The position numbers and the translations under genes were made by a program. From NCBI GenBank assembly GCA_021927905.1, contig BLLK01000005.1:1-24083 (forward strand): a DNA stretch of 24,083 nt. The letters run 5' to 3'. Below, in pieces: positions 12,001 to 19,099 of this stretch. Numbering within the stretch: the stretch's first letter is position 1; every line of letters starts with the position of its first letter. The notes under the pieces are model-generated. The model did no database searches and was not told the DNA's origin. It saw only the letters and a list, made by a program, of their open reading frames with translations. Source of the stretch: Chaetoceros tenuissimus. Lineage: Eukaryota; Bacillariophyta; Thalassiosirophyceae; Chaetocerotales; Chaetocerotaceae.

Positions 12001-13222
12001 TCTATTTACAGAGAGCATTCGATGTTCGAAACCATACCCTTTTAGAATCAGAGTTGATATCAATGGAACTGAATACACCAACCTGCGAATTGGGGAAAAT
12101 ATACAAGTGAATTGTGATCGGAATAAACTCGGCTTTCAACTGAAGAATTTAGATTTCACAGTTATAGCTGGAAAGAATTTCACTGTCGAAATCAGCCGAG
12201 TAGAAGATGAAGCTCGTAATGAAATTGCACTACCAATCAAGTTCGCAAAACGCTTTGCTGATCTTGACTCGGAGAGTGCTTCTACTGCATTTAGATTTTT
12301 GACTGCAAGGTCCAACTGCGTCCAAGATGAAATACACAAGGAGACACAGAACATCAGGAATGAAATAGCGTCAAAGGTTGGCTTGGATACCTCAGATCGA
12401 ATTCAAATCCATGATTTAGCATGTCATGGTGAAAATGAGGTCATAGCCGATGCAGAAATATTACCTGAAAGTCAAGGTAGAAACCTCAAGAATGATGGTA
12501 CTCTTAGCAAAAATTCATATGAACTTGTTCAAGTTTTACAAGGTACCAAAGAGACTATGAGATTTGTAAACGAGGGATCAAGATCACTTTTAAAGGAAGA
12601 TTCCTATTCTGTGCATTCGATTGAGATCATTCCATCTGCAAGGGACAGGGAGTTATATCAGAGCTCACCAGAAGAAGCGCTGGAGGAATCTAGATTGATG
12701 TCATACAATCCAGACAAAGAAACCGCAGATAAAAGCGAGACTGAAAGTATTCATATTGGTAACAATGGCGGGCAAGAATTAATCACTATTTTGAAGAATG
12801 AAGGAGAGAAGATGGAGAAAGTCGAAGGAGAAATGTCTACTCTAAAGAGACAGCTAGAGAAAGAAAAGGAAGATGAAATCTCTGCGTTGAAGAGAGAACT
12901 TGAAAAGGAAAAGGAGGATGAAGCAAGACGCGAAGATGAAAGAATGAGACGTGAAAATGAGAGAATGAGACACGAGGACGAAAGAATGACTGATTTGAAG
13001 AGAGAACTTGAGAAGGAAAAGGAGGAAGATAGAAGACATGAAGACGAAAGAATGGCAGAGTTAATGAGAGAACTCAAAGAATCTAGATCCGAAGACATGA
13101 AATCAATGTTCATGTTTCAAGTAGGAATGGTGGTACTTGGTTGTGTAGCTACAGGTCTAGCAATCTACATTCACTTTACGCGTGCGAGAAAAGCTTCTGA
13201 CAGTACCAATTCATTGGTATAA
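1..13222 (+). CDS. Giant multidomain transmembrane surface protein, 13 exons, 5'-partial
   Basis: Exons: <1-1087, 1153-1425, 1491-1607, 1675-3144, 3216-3947, 4010-4918, 4993-5622, 5703-7611, 7692-8704, 8766-8909, 8975-9170, 9270-10775, 10845-13222 (stop TAA). All twelve introns are 61-99 bp, start GTAAGT/GTAAGA/GTGAGT and end in AG; phases are 0 except introns 8, 11 and 12 (phase 1). The joined frame is open for 4120 codons. The ATG at position 5 is not the true start: the frame is open to the window edge and the first residues match the middle of the second gene near 23240. Domains are listed separately. A C-terminal transmembrane helix with the Cys-rich and lectin-like parts before it predicts a type I surface protein that binds glycans or other cell-wall polymers; this role is inference. 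The signal peptide must lie upstream, outside the window. Confidence 0.88.
14..1015 (+). other. PS-rich linkers with two ACCxC Cys modules and an RSGxC module (exon 1)
   Basis: PSxxPS-type stretches (about 14-170, 390-475, 660-800, 928-1010) separate two related Cys modules. Each begins TECVDE with a Trp soon after and ends in ACCxC (ACCACDG near 346-366, ACCICGGG near 625-650). A third small Cys cluster, SPCRYDRECRSGVC (about 822-868), resembles the GxxCxxxxxCxSGxC modules that recur at 3073-3140. The linkers are likely glycosylated or phosphorylated spacers in an extracellular protein. The module names are descriptive; I do not know a formal family name. Confidence 0.75.
1171..1425 (+). other. 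B-type (bulb-type) lectin-like domain
   Basis: Exon 2 encodes a beta-rich segment with the spaced strands of B_lectin domains: FELDSGNLVLRN, then QQSGNLVIFNQSKIPIWSL. The QxDxNLVxY-type mannose-binding signature is only partly kept (SGNLV in place of QxDGNLV), so sugar binding is plausible but not certain. A second, partial strand pair of the same look (RVEDTGVVSIYSGSKELMW, about 2260-2315) follows in exon 4. Confidence 0.6.
1491..2205 (+). other. Two six-Cys modules, the first interrupted by a PS-rich insert
   Basis: The intact module at about 2068-2196 reads CQGNCVVDDDC...VC...GC...YC. Exon 3 carries the first half of another copy (CQGECFIHESCVPGLKC), and its second half (VPGCSGPNEGYNVC) appears only at 1951-1992, after a PS-rich stretch of about 90 residues (1675-1945). 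A third full copy is in exon 5 (3259-3405, CESGCSSDDDC ... VPGC ... YC). Modules of this CxGxC-DDDC-C-PGC-YC shape occur in many predicted extracellular proteins of stramenopiles; their function is unknown. Confidence 0.65.
2380..2870 (+). other. Beta-sandwich, carbohydrate-binding-like module, copy 1
   Basis: The segment SLEIYGTTSIAYEL, then VSAKSTLSFDVNLG and KALGICPDDG, has the strand order of jelly-roll binding modules: an ITLYGxxWKxY strand, a VTxxTxLxFDF strand, then a GxAIGxDxD strand. It aligns by eye with copy 2 in exon 5. Ligand unknown. Confidence 0.45.
3510..3947 (+). other. Beta-sandwich, carbohydrate-binding-like module, copy 2
   Basis: Exon 5 encodes KITLYGDVWKTYILPES, then YHVTGNTWVSFIFEL and EGHAICFDENDNPD, matching the same strand series as copy 1 (2380-2870). 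Each copy directly follows a six-Cys module, so the module pair looks duplicated as a unit. Function as a glycan-binding jelly roll is inferred from the strand pattern only. Confidence 0.45.
4322..4615 (+). other. Kringle domain
   Basis: Exon 6 holds the kringle hallmarks in order: DCNDCYCG, DYRGTIQTTPGN, CECRYW, LKNNYCRNPS, AWCYIK, and WKYCDIPDC. The DYRGT, NYCRNP, WCY and YCDIPxC blocks are the standard kringle motifs. There are extra Cys residues near the start and a longer loop before WKYC, so one disulfide may differ from the usual three. Kringles bind proteins or lipids in animal secreted proteins; the role here is unknown. Confidence 0.85.
5350..5545 (+). other. FG-GAP-like beta-propeller blade
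   Basis: The stretch HSEGNKVAISAPSTDDPEN, then SVGAIAIYNKPANDWNLVG and a following GxxLG-like turn has the blade pattern of integrin-alpha type FG-GAP repeats (VAIxAP ... GAIxIY ... W). Only one clear blade is visible, and a full propeller would need partners from flanking sequence. Confidence 0.45.
6184..7690 (+). other. PS linker, FN3-like domain and carboxypeptidase-regulatory-like beta domains
   Basis: A PSxxPS linker (6184-6345) leads into a segment containing VKFLGLRPGKRYLVSL, which resembles the end of an FN3 domain. Two later segments, ISGIVTTDLDAGSLPIENV and FTGKVTIHGTECPIIGA followed by VDTDSNGFFIAPV, have the GxVxxxxxxxPIxGAxV/TDxxGxF pattern of carboxypeptidase-regulatory or CNA-B type beta sandwiches. 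The second runs into intron 8. These are structural spacer domains in the families named. Confidence 0.5.
8659..9300 (+). other. Conserved core: ILRDPPGGGS and TSSDPSIAG signatures across exons 9-12
   Basis: Exon 9 ends in MILRDPP and exon 10 continues GGGSTASYNN, so intron 9 splits the ILRDPPGG signature. Exon 11 ends in TTSSDPSIAGEDSDVFV and joins EVFIVSW in exon 12. From memory, these paired signatures (xLRDPPGxxS ... TSxDPxxxGxxxDVFxG) occur in very large predicted surface proteins of algae, protists and some bacteria; I cannot name a formal family. Short exons 10 (144 bp) and 11 (196 bp) lie entirely within this core. Confidence 0.5.
10147..10440 (+). other. Internal coiled coil
   Basis: Exon 12 encodes a run of about 95 charged residues with heptad-like spacing (for example EKNTAEIDAKRNEIAKLNFQ and KDLQEAKDKNSKLRKDAV). 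It sits between two beta-rich parts and may form a stalk or dimer interface. Confidence 0.6.
10845..12310 (+). other. Tandem beta-sandwich region with SDPDIDDEF...YGTFIF...GRSKC signature
   Basis: The segment beginning ELSDPDIDDEFVVDIYYDEF, then YGTFIFNTVAGRSKC, a KWIEPCPKINWIG block, a LLRYREKGATSWKDI block and GNLEIMLETKCEAPSG followed by ISGVYDIIRPEQYG and FTESIRC, forms an ordered set of beta domains. The DPDxxDEFxVxIxxDxxYGT/GxSxC pattern recalls large surface proteins of other algae and bacteria that also carry the ILRDPPG signature. This extends the conserved core to near the coiled coil. Confidence 0.45.
12775..13222 (+). other. C-terminal charged coiled coil, transmembrane helix and short tail
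   Basis: About 110 residues of Glu/Lys/Arg-rich heptads, including three LKRxLEKEKE units and repeated REDERM/HEDERM words, precede a hydrophobic helix at 13106-13177 (MFMFQVGMVVLGCVATGLAI and on). A basic tail, TRARKAS then DSTNSLV, ends the protein. By the positive-inside rule the tail is cytosolic and the rest is outside. The same juxtamembrane-plus-helix module is found, decayed, on the other strand near 18905-19096. Confidence 0.85.
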
Positions 13223-13876
13223 TTTAGTTGCTTAATTTATGTTAGAGTATAGTGATGCAAATTTAATCATAAATATAAATCATTTCAAATGTTTCTTACT
13301 GTAGATACGCTGCGTAGTGAGTACAAGTTGTCTAGCTGTTGATATGCTTCACACCGGTATCCTGATGTCTACTTTAGCCCTTTCACTTGTTCATCTTTCA
13401 AAATAATACTTTTACAAAAATAATTATATAAATACTGATCTCAGTGAGTAAAAGAGCTTTAGACCAAGTCTTTAGTTCTTTTATCGACCGATTTCCAAAA
13501 ACGCAATATTTACGAAATCATATTTAGAATTCTGACAAGAAGGAAAGTACGACAAAGTCTGGCTAAATCTACTATATAGACATTCAATGATACTACTTGA
13601 CATCTTGCTTTTTGGATTTCAAATTATGCAGATACGATCCAACAACATACTACACGCCAAGAACAACGTTGAATGTTATCAACAGCTACAACATTACTGT
13701 ACCAAGTCAGTTCTAATCAATTCATAGAAGAGAATAGAATAGCCAACCAACTCTGCTACTTGTACGACTTATAGTATAGACTCCATCATCAGTGTTTGGC
13801 TGACTATTAATTGAAAGCTAAAGAGTGTCTCTTTTGTCTACCCTCATAGATTGAAAAGATTCCAATAAGCAGCAAC
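13223..13876 (+). other. Intergenic: 3' region of giant gene and upstream region of next gene
   Basis: No convincing ORF. The segment near 13555-13615 (TGGCTAAATCTACTATATAG ... TTGACATCTTGCTTTT) resembles 17510-17565, suggesting that upstream sequence was duplicated along with the next gene. The block GAAAGCTAAAGAGTGTCTCT at 13813-13832 recurs at 15342 and 16159, ahead of the decayed gene copies. No clear poly(A) signal or TATA box can be assigned. Confidence 0.5.
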
Positions 13877-15088
13877 ATGTCAGACAAAGCAAGTTTTCTA
13901 AAGTACATCAATGAAGTGGGAGGCAGTGATGATGAATCTGAGTCCCCACATGAATCATCGATACAAGATATTTATCCATTGACTACAACGGCTCAAAGTA
14001 CAGAATCTGGAATCTCTTATGACTCATTATCAACTGCTGGACATGAACATGCATTTGAAACAAAGGAGGAGGAGGAATTTGCATCACATGAAATGATGAA
14101 TGAAGAGACTGAACAAATTCAAAGTGGAAAAGATTCAAATTTAAAGAAATCTTTGGAAGGAAATGATTTGAAAATCAATCAGCAGCAAGAAGATGATCAA
14201 GTCATGACAACGATTGCTTCATCAGTAACTGAAACTTCTTCTAATAATAATCAGAAGCAGCAGCAAATGTTACAGTCGCCACCGAGAACAAGAATCAAAA
14301 GCATTCTTCACACTCCACCGGCGACTCCTTCTCCTTCCAAATCATCTCTGCACAAAAATAACTCGACTCCATCTTCTATTAAACGAGTACGTATGTCACC
14401 TCTCATCAAAACGACTCCTACAAAACGAGCCATGACAACTCCTCCTAGAATTAATAAACCATCAAGTAATTCATCACCAGAATCATCAAAGAGACCCAAA
14501 ATTATATCACCCTTTTCACCAAGAGCACGAAAATTACGATTGAAACATTCAAACAACACACCCGTCACCACATCGTCATTGCAATGGAGTATGAAACCCA
14601 GTCGTAAAGTATCTATATTGGTAAATGTCATGCCTCATTTACAATCACATCTTTATAACGAGGAAGAAACTACTCTCTGTCTTTATCCAAATAGTGCACC
14701 TGATGAAGTTATAGTGGAAGGAGATAAAATGACCTTTTCACCAGCACGATCGGTAAAATCATCCTATTCCGTCACTTCTACATCTTCCATTTTGAACAAA
14801 GCGACTCCCGCTCAAGAAGTACTATTGGTAAATCCAGATATATTTGGAGATATACCCACATCCATCACACTTGAAACAGCAAGAATGGTGCAATACTTCT
14901 CCAACAAATCATCGGAAGATTGGGTACGCAAGTTCAAGTTTGATGAAGTTTGTTGGCCGGATGTACGTCAATTGATTGGAATCAAGTGGTGTGAATATTT
15001 TTATAAGTTGACTAAGAAAATTTCTAAATCACAATCAACAACTTCCATGTGTGGTATGTACCGTAAAGAATATAAAAACAAAATATAA
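13877..15088 (+). CDS. Ser/Thr/Pro-rich protein with a kinesin-associated-like C-terminal motif
   Basis: A single intronless ORF of 403 codons; ATG follows CAGCAAC. The N-terminus (MSDKASFLKYINEVGGSDDE) is acidic. Residues about 130-220 are basic and rich in SP/TP sites (HTPPATPSPSK, TTPPRINKP, SPFSPRARK), typical of disordered, proline-directed-kinase substrates. The C-terminal part has EVLLVNPDIFGDIPTSITL, then ETARM and SEDWVRKFKFDEVCWPD. From memory this resembles a VNPxAFG...TMETARL...SEDWAR...WP segment in diatom kinesin-like proteins, but no motor domain follows. It could be a truncated kinesin relative or an unrelated nuclear protein. Its 5' end is repeated, decayed, at 15389 and 16205. 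A GTATGT at 15054 could be a donor for a different C-terminus, but no good acceptor was settled. Confidence 0.6.
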   Translation: MSDKASFLKYINEVGGSDDESESPHESSIQDIYPLTTTAQSTESGISYDSLSTAGHEHAFETKEEEEFASHEMMNEETEQIQSGKDSNLKKSLEGNDLKINQQQEDDQVMTTIASSVTETSSNNNQKQQQMLQSPPRTRIKSILHTPPATPSPSKSSLHKNNSTPSSIKRVRMSPLIKTTPTKRAMTTPPRINKPSSNSSPESSKRPKIISPFSPRARKLRLKHSNNTPVTTSSLQWSMKPSRKVSILVNVMPHLQSHLYNEEETTLCLYPNSAPDEVIVEGDKMTFSPARSVKSSYSVTSTSSILNKATPAQEVLLVNPDIFGDIPTSITLETARMVQYFSNKSSEDWVRKFKFDEVCWPDVRQLIGIKWCEYFYKLTKKISKSQSTTSMCGMYRKEYKNKI

Positions 15089-15341
15089 AAATAGAATTGT
15101 GGCAGAGGGACCATAGCACAGACACTATTTGACACGGATACACATCCGGGTCTCCTCGTATCTTCCATCCCAACACGGACAACGGACAACATCGAACGAA
15201 AGAACAAAATGAAATGAATTCTTAAAATTCAATACCCCACTCACTCCTTCTAATCTGAGAAAATGAATAGCCAAGTCTAATTCTTCCTCGATGAATAGTG
15301 TAGCATCTATCTTATAAGTATCTGACTAGCCGAAGATAATC

Positions 15342-15530
15342 GAAAGCTAAGAGAGATTTTGTAGATCTTGTATCCCCATTCAAGCAAAATTTCAGACAAA
15401 GCGAGTTTTTTAAAGTACATCAATGAAGTGGGAGGCAGCGATGATGAATCGGAATCTTCAACGGCTCAAAGTACAGACTGAGGAATGTAGGTTATGATAC
15501 TCTCTTAGCACTATACGAGCAGTGAGCTAG
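15342..15530 (+). pseudogene. Decayed copy 1 of the 5' end of the 13877-15088 gene
   Basis: From 15389 the reading matches the intact gene's start (SDKASFLKYINEVGGSDDES, then ES), but the start codon is ATT, about 45 bases present in the intact gene after that point are missing, and a TGA (15479-15481) follows STAQSTD. The upstream word GAAAGCTAA (15342) also matches the intact gene's 13813. Clear gene remnant. Confidence 0.8.
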
Positions 15531-15534
15531 TTGC

Positions 15535-16155
15535 ATCGAAACCCAACATACTCTTCTTTACTACCGGCCTTCACTGGCCGTCGTAGATACTTTAACACAC
15601 GTGCCTCGTATCAAGCGATGGTACTAGCTAGCTGCACCTTAAAACCTGAATAAATATACCAGGTGTTGTCGAATGAATTAGTCATGTCGACAAGTGAACG
15701 AAGCAAAGGCTTATGGCCAATTCAAAATACTTTGTAATCATACTGATTAGGTTCATTGGGGCGTATCACATGTATGGGAACTAGAGTGGCGGATTTGATT
15801 CTCTATGGTGAAAAAAGAGTTTTGATTTGAAAATTCGAGAAACTATGATGTCTGTATTGGACACATTTAGTGGAGAAGATACTGCTAAGTACTGGGAAAG
15901 TTTTGTCACTACGTATCACCTAGGAACAGTACAAACTCGTTGGATCGGAATCAAATCCATTGCCTCAGACTAACATGGAATCTGTCTAATGTTAGTCTGT
16001 TGTACTACAATGCGAAATATGGAAATACATGCCACAGTAGCGATAGCGACGAGATAACTCCCATCACGTAGTTCTTGTTCAAATGGAAAGTAGTACCTCC
16101 TTCTAATGATTTGAAATAGAAGTGGATAGAGTAGCTCTCTTGCTAGCTCACCTTC
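15535..16155 (+). other. Intergenic, possible further remnant
   Basis: No intact ORF. At 15835-15972 a short open frame (RETMMSVLDTFSGEDTAKYW ... RWIGIKSIAS) shows weak resemblance to the C-terminus of the 13877-15088 gene (ETARMVQYFSNKSSEDWVRK ... LIGIKWCEYF). If real, the first decayed copy once spanned 15342-15972 and lost its middle. Nothing else could be recognised. Confidence 0.3.
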
Positions 16156-16353
16156 ATTGAAATCTAGAGAGCGTCTCTTGTCAAACTCATCCTTCGGTAC
16201 TTGGGCAGAGCAAGTTTTCTAAACAACATCAATCTAATGGGATACAGCGATGATGATTCTAATTCTTCAAATGAATCAATGGAAGATCAGCTCGATAAAT
16301 TGCTTGTCTCTCCCAACTATTGCACTACAGGAGCAGAGGCTAGTGGCATCTAG
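16156..16353 (+). pseudogene. Decayed copy 2 of the 5' end of the 13877-15088 gene
   Basis: From 16210 the frame reads ASFLNNINLMGYSDDDSNSS, then NESMEDQLDKLL, a diverged form of the intact N-terminus (ASFLKYINEVGGSDDESESP), ending at TAG 16351-16353. No start codon is kept at the expected place. The upstream block GAAATCTAGAGAGCGTCTCT (16159) matches the intact gene's upstream block at 13813. More decayed than the copy at 15389. Confidence 0.65.
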
Positions 16354-16474
16354 ACGCAATATGTTGAACTCACAACCCGCATTCACTAACCTCCTCATGA
16401 ATCAAGACGATTACCAATAATGAGCTTTATGCAGTAAATCTTTTGGAAGATTTCTCGTGCGAAATTGAAGTGAT

Positions 16475-17250
16475 TTCACTCACTTTGGCCAGTTGAGACC
16501 ATATTATGATACGGATCTGTACTTGAACGCTTGAAAATCCCTTTTGAAAGAATTCAACTTTTTCTGAGTGAACTAAATCACTTTGATTTTGAAGATACGG
16601 AAAGAAAGAGAAGAAAAAGTACTGTCAAAGAAATCCAAATAGAGCTTTTGCAAATGGACTAAAAGGATCATGTCTTCTTTGATCGATGCAACAAGAGCTT
16701 TGAAATTCTGTCTGTGCAATGTACTACTACTATTTCAAAGACTAATATTGTATTTTGGATTCTCAAACGATAAAGAATTGAATAAATATGGAGTCCATTC
16801 ACTCTGGATAGACGATTACCATGTGAAGAATAAGCATAAGTAAATTCACTCACTTTGGCCAGTTGAGACCTTTTTCATTGAATCGATTCATTCGTACAAC
16901 AAACATTCCATATGAAAGATTTCAACTTTTCTCATCATTCGAATTGGAAAGGAGTTGAGTCTAAAGTGAACTAAATCACTTTGATTTTGAAGATACGGAA
17001 AGAAAGAGAAGAAGGAAAAGAAAAACTACTGTCAAAGAAATCAAAATAGAGCTTTTGCAAATGGACTAAAAGGATCATGTCTTCTTTGATCGATGCGACG
17101 AGAGCTTTGAAATTCTGTCTGTGCAAGTACTACTACTATTCATGGACTAATATTTTATTTGGATTCTCAAACGACAAAGAATTGAATAAATATGGAGTCC
17201 ATTCACTCTGGATAGACGATTACCATGTGAAGAATAAGCATAAGTAAATT
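16475..17250 (+). repeat. Direct tandem duplication, unit about 370-405 bp
   Basis: Unit 1 is about 16475-16846 and unit 2 about 16845-17250. Both begin TTCACTCACTTTGGCCAGTT and end GAATAAGCATAAGTAAATT. Internal blocks such as ACTAAATCACTTTGATTTTG (16571 and 16969) and GATCATGTCTTCTTTGATCG (about 16666 and 17073) are near identical. Offsets of 370, 398 and 404 bases at start, middle and end show small indels after duplication. No coding capacity or terminal inverted repeats seen. Confidence 0.85.
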
Positions 17251-17904
17251 AGTTTGAATTTTTAATTGGTTTGTGTAGACCAATATCAAGCGATAGCCAA
17301 TATGCAATTGGTTAGCATTCTTGCCTTTACTCACTTTGACAATGTCTGTACATATTGAATTGTATGTTTCAAAGCATGAACCTCAAGACATCTTTATTCT
17401 TAGAATATTATATATTATTATAATTTGATATACAATTTGATAACATGTCGGAGAAGATGTAGGGATTACTGGACGGTATGAAAAAGGCAATTTGTATTAG
17501 AATTACACACTGTCTGGCTAAATATTTATTGATACTAATTTTGATTATTGACATCGTGCTTTTCTGTTTGCTGTACGTACCATCATTCGATGGTATCATC
17601 AGTAAGAGAAACAGAAGGAACCTCTCGCTAGCTCGCTAGCTCTCGCTCCACCAATCCACCCACACCTTTTTCTTCTGAACACTAAGTAATGAATTTATGC
17701 AACAATAGGAACCGTTGATCATACGTGCCTATAACACAGCTGTATCCCTAAGCTATTTCAAATGAGTGCTGTTTCATTTGTCAAGAGGTTGCTTCTTGGT
17801 GTGTCGGAAATCATCTCTCATCAGATTCGATAGGAATGGCCTTTTCATAGTAGTGCAGTTGATACCAGCACCACGAACTATGAACGAGTAGCTAGCTGCA
17901 TCTT
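17251..17904 (+). other. Intergenic, AT-rich, no gene seen
   Basis: No supported ORF. The part at 17505-17570 resembles 13550-13615 upstream of the intact small gene. A short palindromic cluster of GCTAGC/CTCGCTAGCT words lies at about 17621-17650. Confidence 0.4.
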
Positions 17905-18838
17905 ATGGAAACCTCGGTCAGTATTGCATTTCTTACCAATGATCGTATTATTTCATACGGGTTAAGGTTAGTCAGTAGTTTTCAAAAGAAAAATTCCAAC
18001 AAGAGATTCTCATCAGCAATGAATTCTGTATTTCAATTGAAGATTGACTCGACTCCACGTCTTTACAGATGGAAATCTATTCTCATAATTGAAGCGACTG
18101 CAAGAGATTTCATATTTCATATTGGGATTGAAGTCGAATCAATCTCATGGAATAAAACTTGTAGCAATGCCTGTCTTTCACCAGTGCTGCCTTTTATTAA
18201 AAGAGGTTGGAGAGAAGCCTCAACTGATATAAATGGATTTCTCAAGAACAAATTTAATACGAGAAATGAGACAACATACTGGTTACTGTTTTACTTTCCA
18301 AACTAAACTCTTTAACAGTGTCAACAGACACTACATATGGCACTAAAGATACCATGGTAACAAACAATCTATACAGCAACCATGTCTCTCTTTTTATAAA
18401 AATCGAATTGGAGAATTTGGCGAAGAGAATACTGCTGCCAGTTATAACTGCAGCTTGGATTTTCACAAAACGTCACATGTAGCATTTGAACCGCACTTGT
18501 ATCCAATCTTGCAATATTGAAGGACTTTCCCAAAGCATTTCCAAATTGTCATCTTTTACTGAATTTTTAGAGTTGGCAGATGCAATCGTTGCTTTACAAT
18601 TGATGTACTGGGAATTTGGATCATTCGATGGTAATTGGGGGCGAATAGGTAATTGAAGGCTTGGTACATCCACCCGAATCCTGAAGGGAATTTCTCGTCA
18701 GACCTGATTTTCGAGGAGCTGCGCAAAGTTAAATTTATTACCTCATTCGAAACTTTGACAAAGAATAACAAGAAAGAAATTCATTTACGTGCAATCACTA
18801 CCATAGAGATGCCTTATAAATATAAAGTGATTGTATGA
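17905..18838 (+). pseudogene. Decayed protein-coding gene, identity unknown
   Basis: Three abutting open stretches on the + strand lie in different frames: 17905-18306 (ends NETTYWLLFYFPN), 18300-18654 with an in-frame TAG at about 18478 and stop at 18652, and 18653-18838 (KAWYIHPNPEGNFSSDLIF ... RAITTIEMPYKYKVIV). Each reads like folded protein, with Trp, Cys, Pro and alternating hydrophobic residues, which suggests a single gene of about 300 codons broken by two frameshifts and one stop. Introns could explain one of the breaks but no good donor/acceptor pair was seen. Family not recognised. Confidence 0.45.
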
Positions 18839-18904
18839 CTTTACATGAAATATTTTCAACTTTTTAGGTGTACGATAAAAGAAAAGAAAAACAGTATGGA
18901 TTCG

Positions 18905-19096
18905 TTTTCACTTTGTGCTTTTTCACTGAGGCGTGAAAAGTTAAGAAAGATTGATAGACCTGAAGCTACACAACCAAGTTCTACCATACCTATTTGTACC
19001 GCGAACATGATTTTCATATCTTCAGATCTAGATTCTTTGACTTCTCTCATTAACTCTGTTTTCATCTTCCTCCTTTCCCTTTTCAAGTTCCCTCTA
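18905..19096 (-). pseudogene. Antisense remnant of the giant-protein C-terminus (coiled coil plus TM helix)
   Basis: On the minus strand the frame reads ELMREVKESRSEDMKIMFAV, then QIGMVELGCVASGLSIF, against ELMRELKESRSEDMKSMFMF, then QVGMVVLGCVATGLAIY in the giant gene. The coiled-coil part before it (REL-EK-KEED, about 19066-19096) is in another frame: a deletion of 20 bases relative to the giant gene lies between GAAGAT and GAGTTAATG. Similarity ends near 19097. It is therefore a 5'-truncated, frameshifted pseudogene of a third family member, in opposite orientation. Confidence 0.85.
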
Positions 19097-19099
19097 TGA

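Noticed and set aside
12751-13113. Ser/Leu/Phe-rich minus-strand ORF
   Set aside because: It is the antisense of the Glu/Lys/Arg coiled coil, which yields Ser/Phe/Leu codons automatically.
16475-17250. CRISPR-like or transposon repeat
   Set aside because: Only two long direct units, no spacers, no terminal inverted repeats, no transposase, and the surrounding genes are intron-bearing nuclear genes.
17621-17650. Palindromic GCTAGC cluster as an attachment or origin site
   Set aside because: Short and without flanking structure; simple-sequence origin is more likely.
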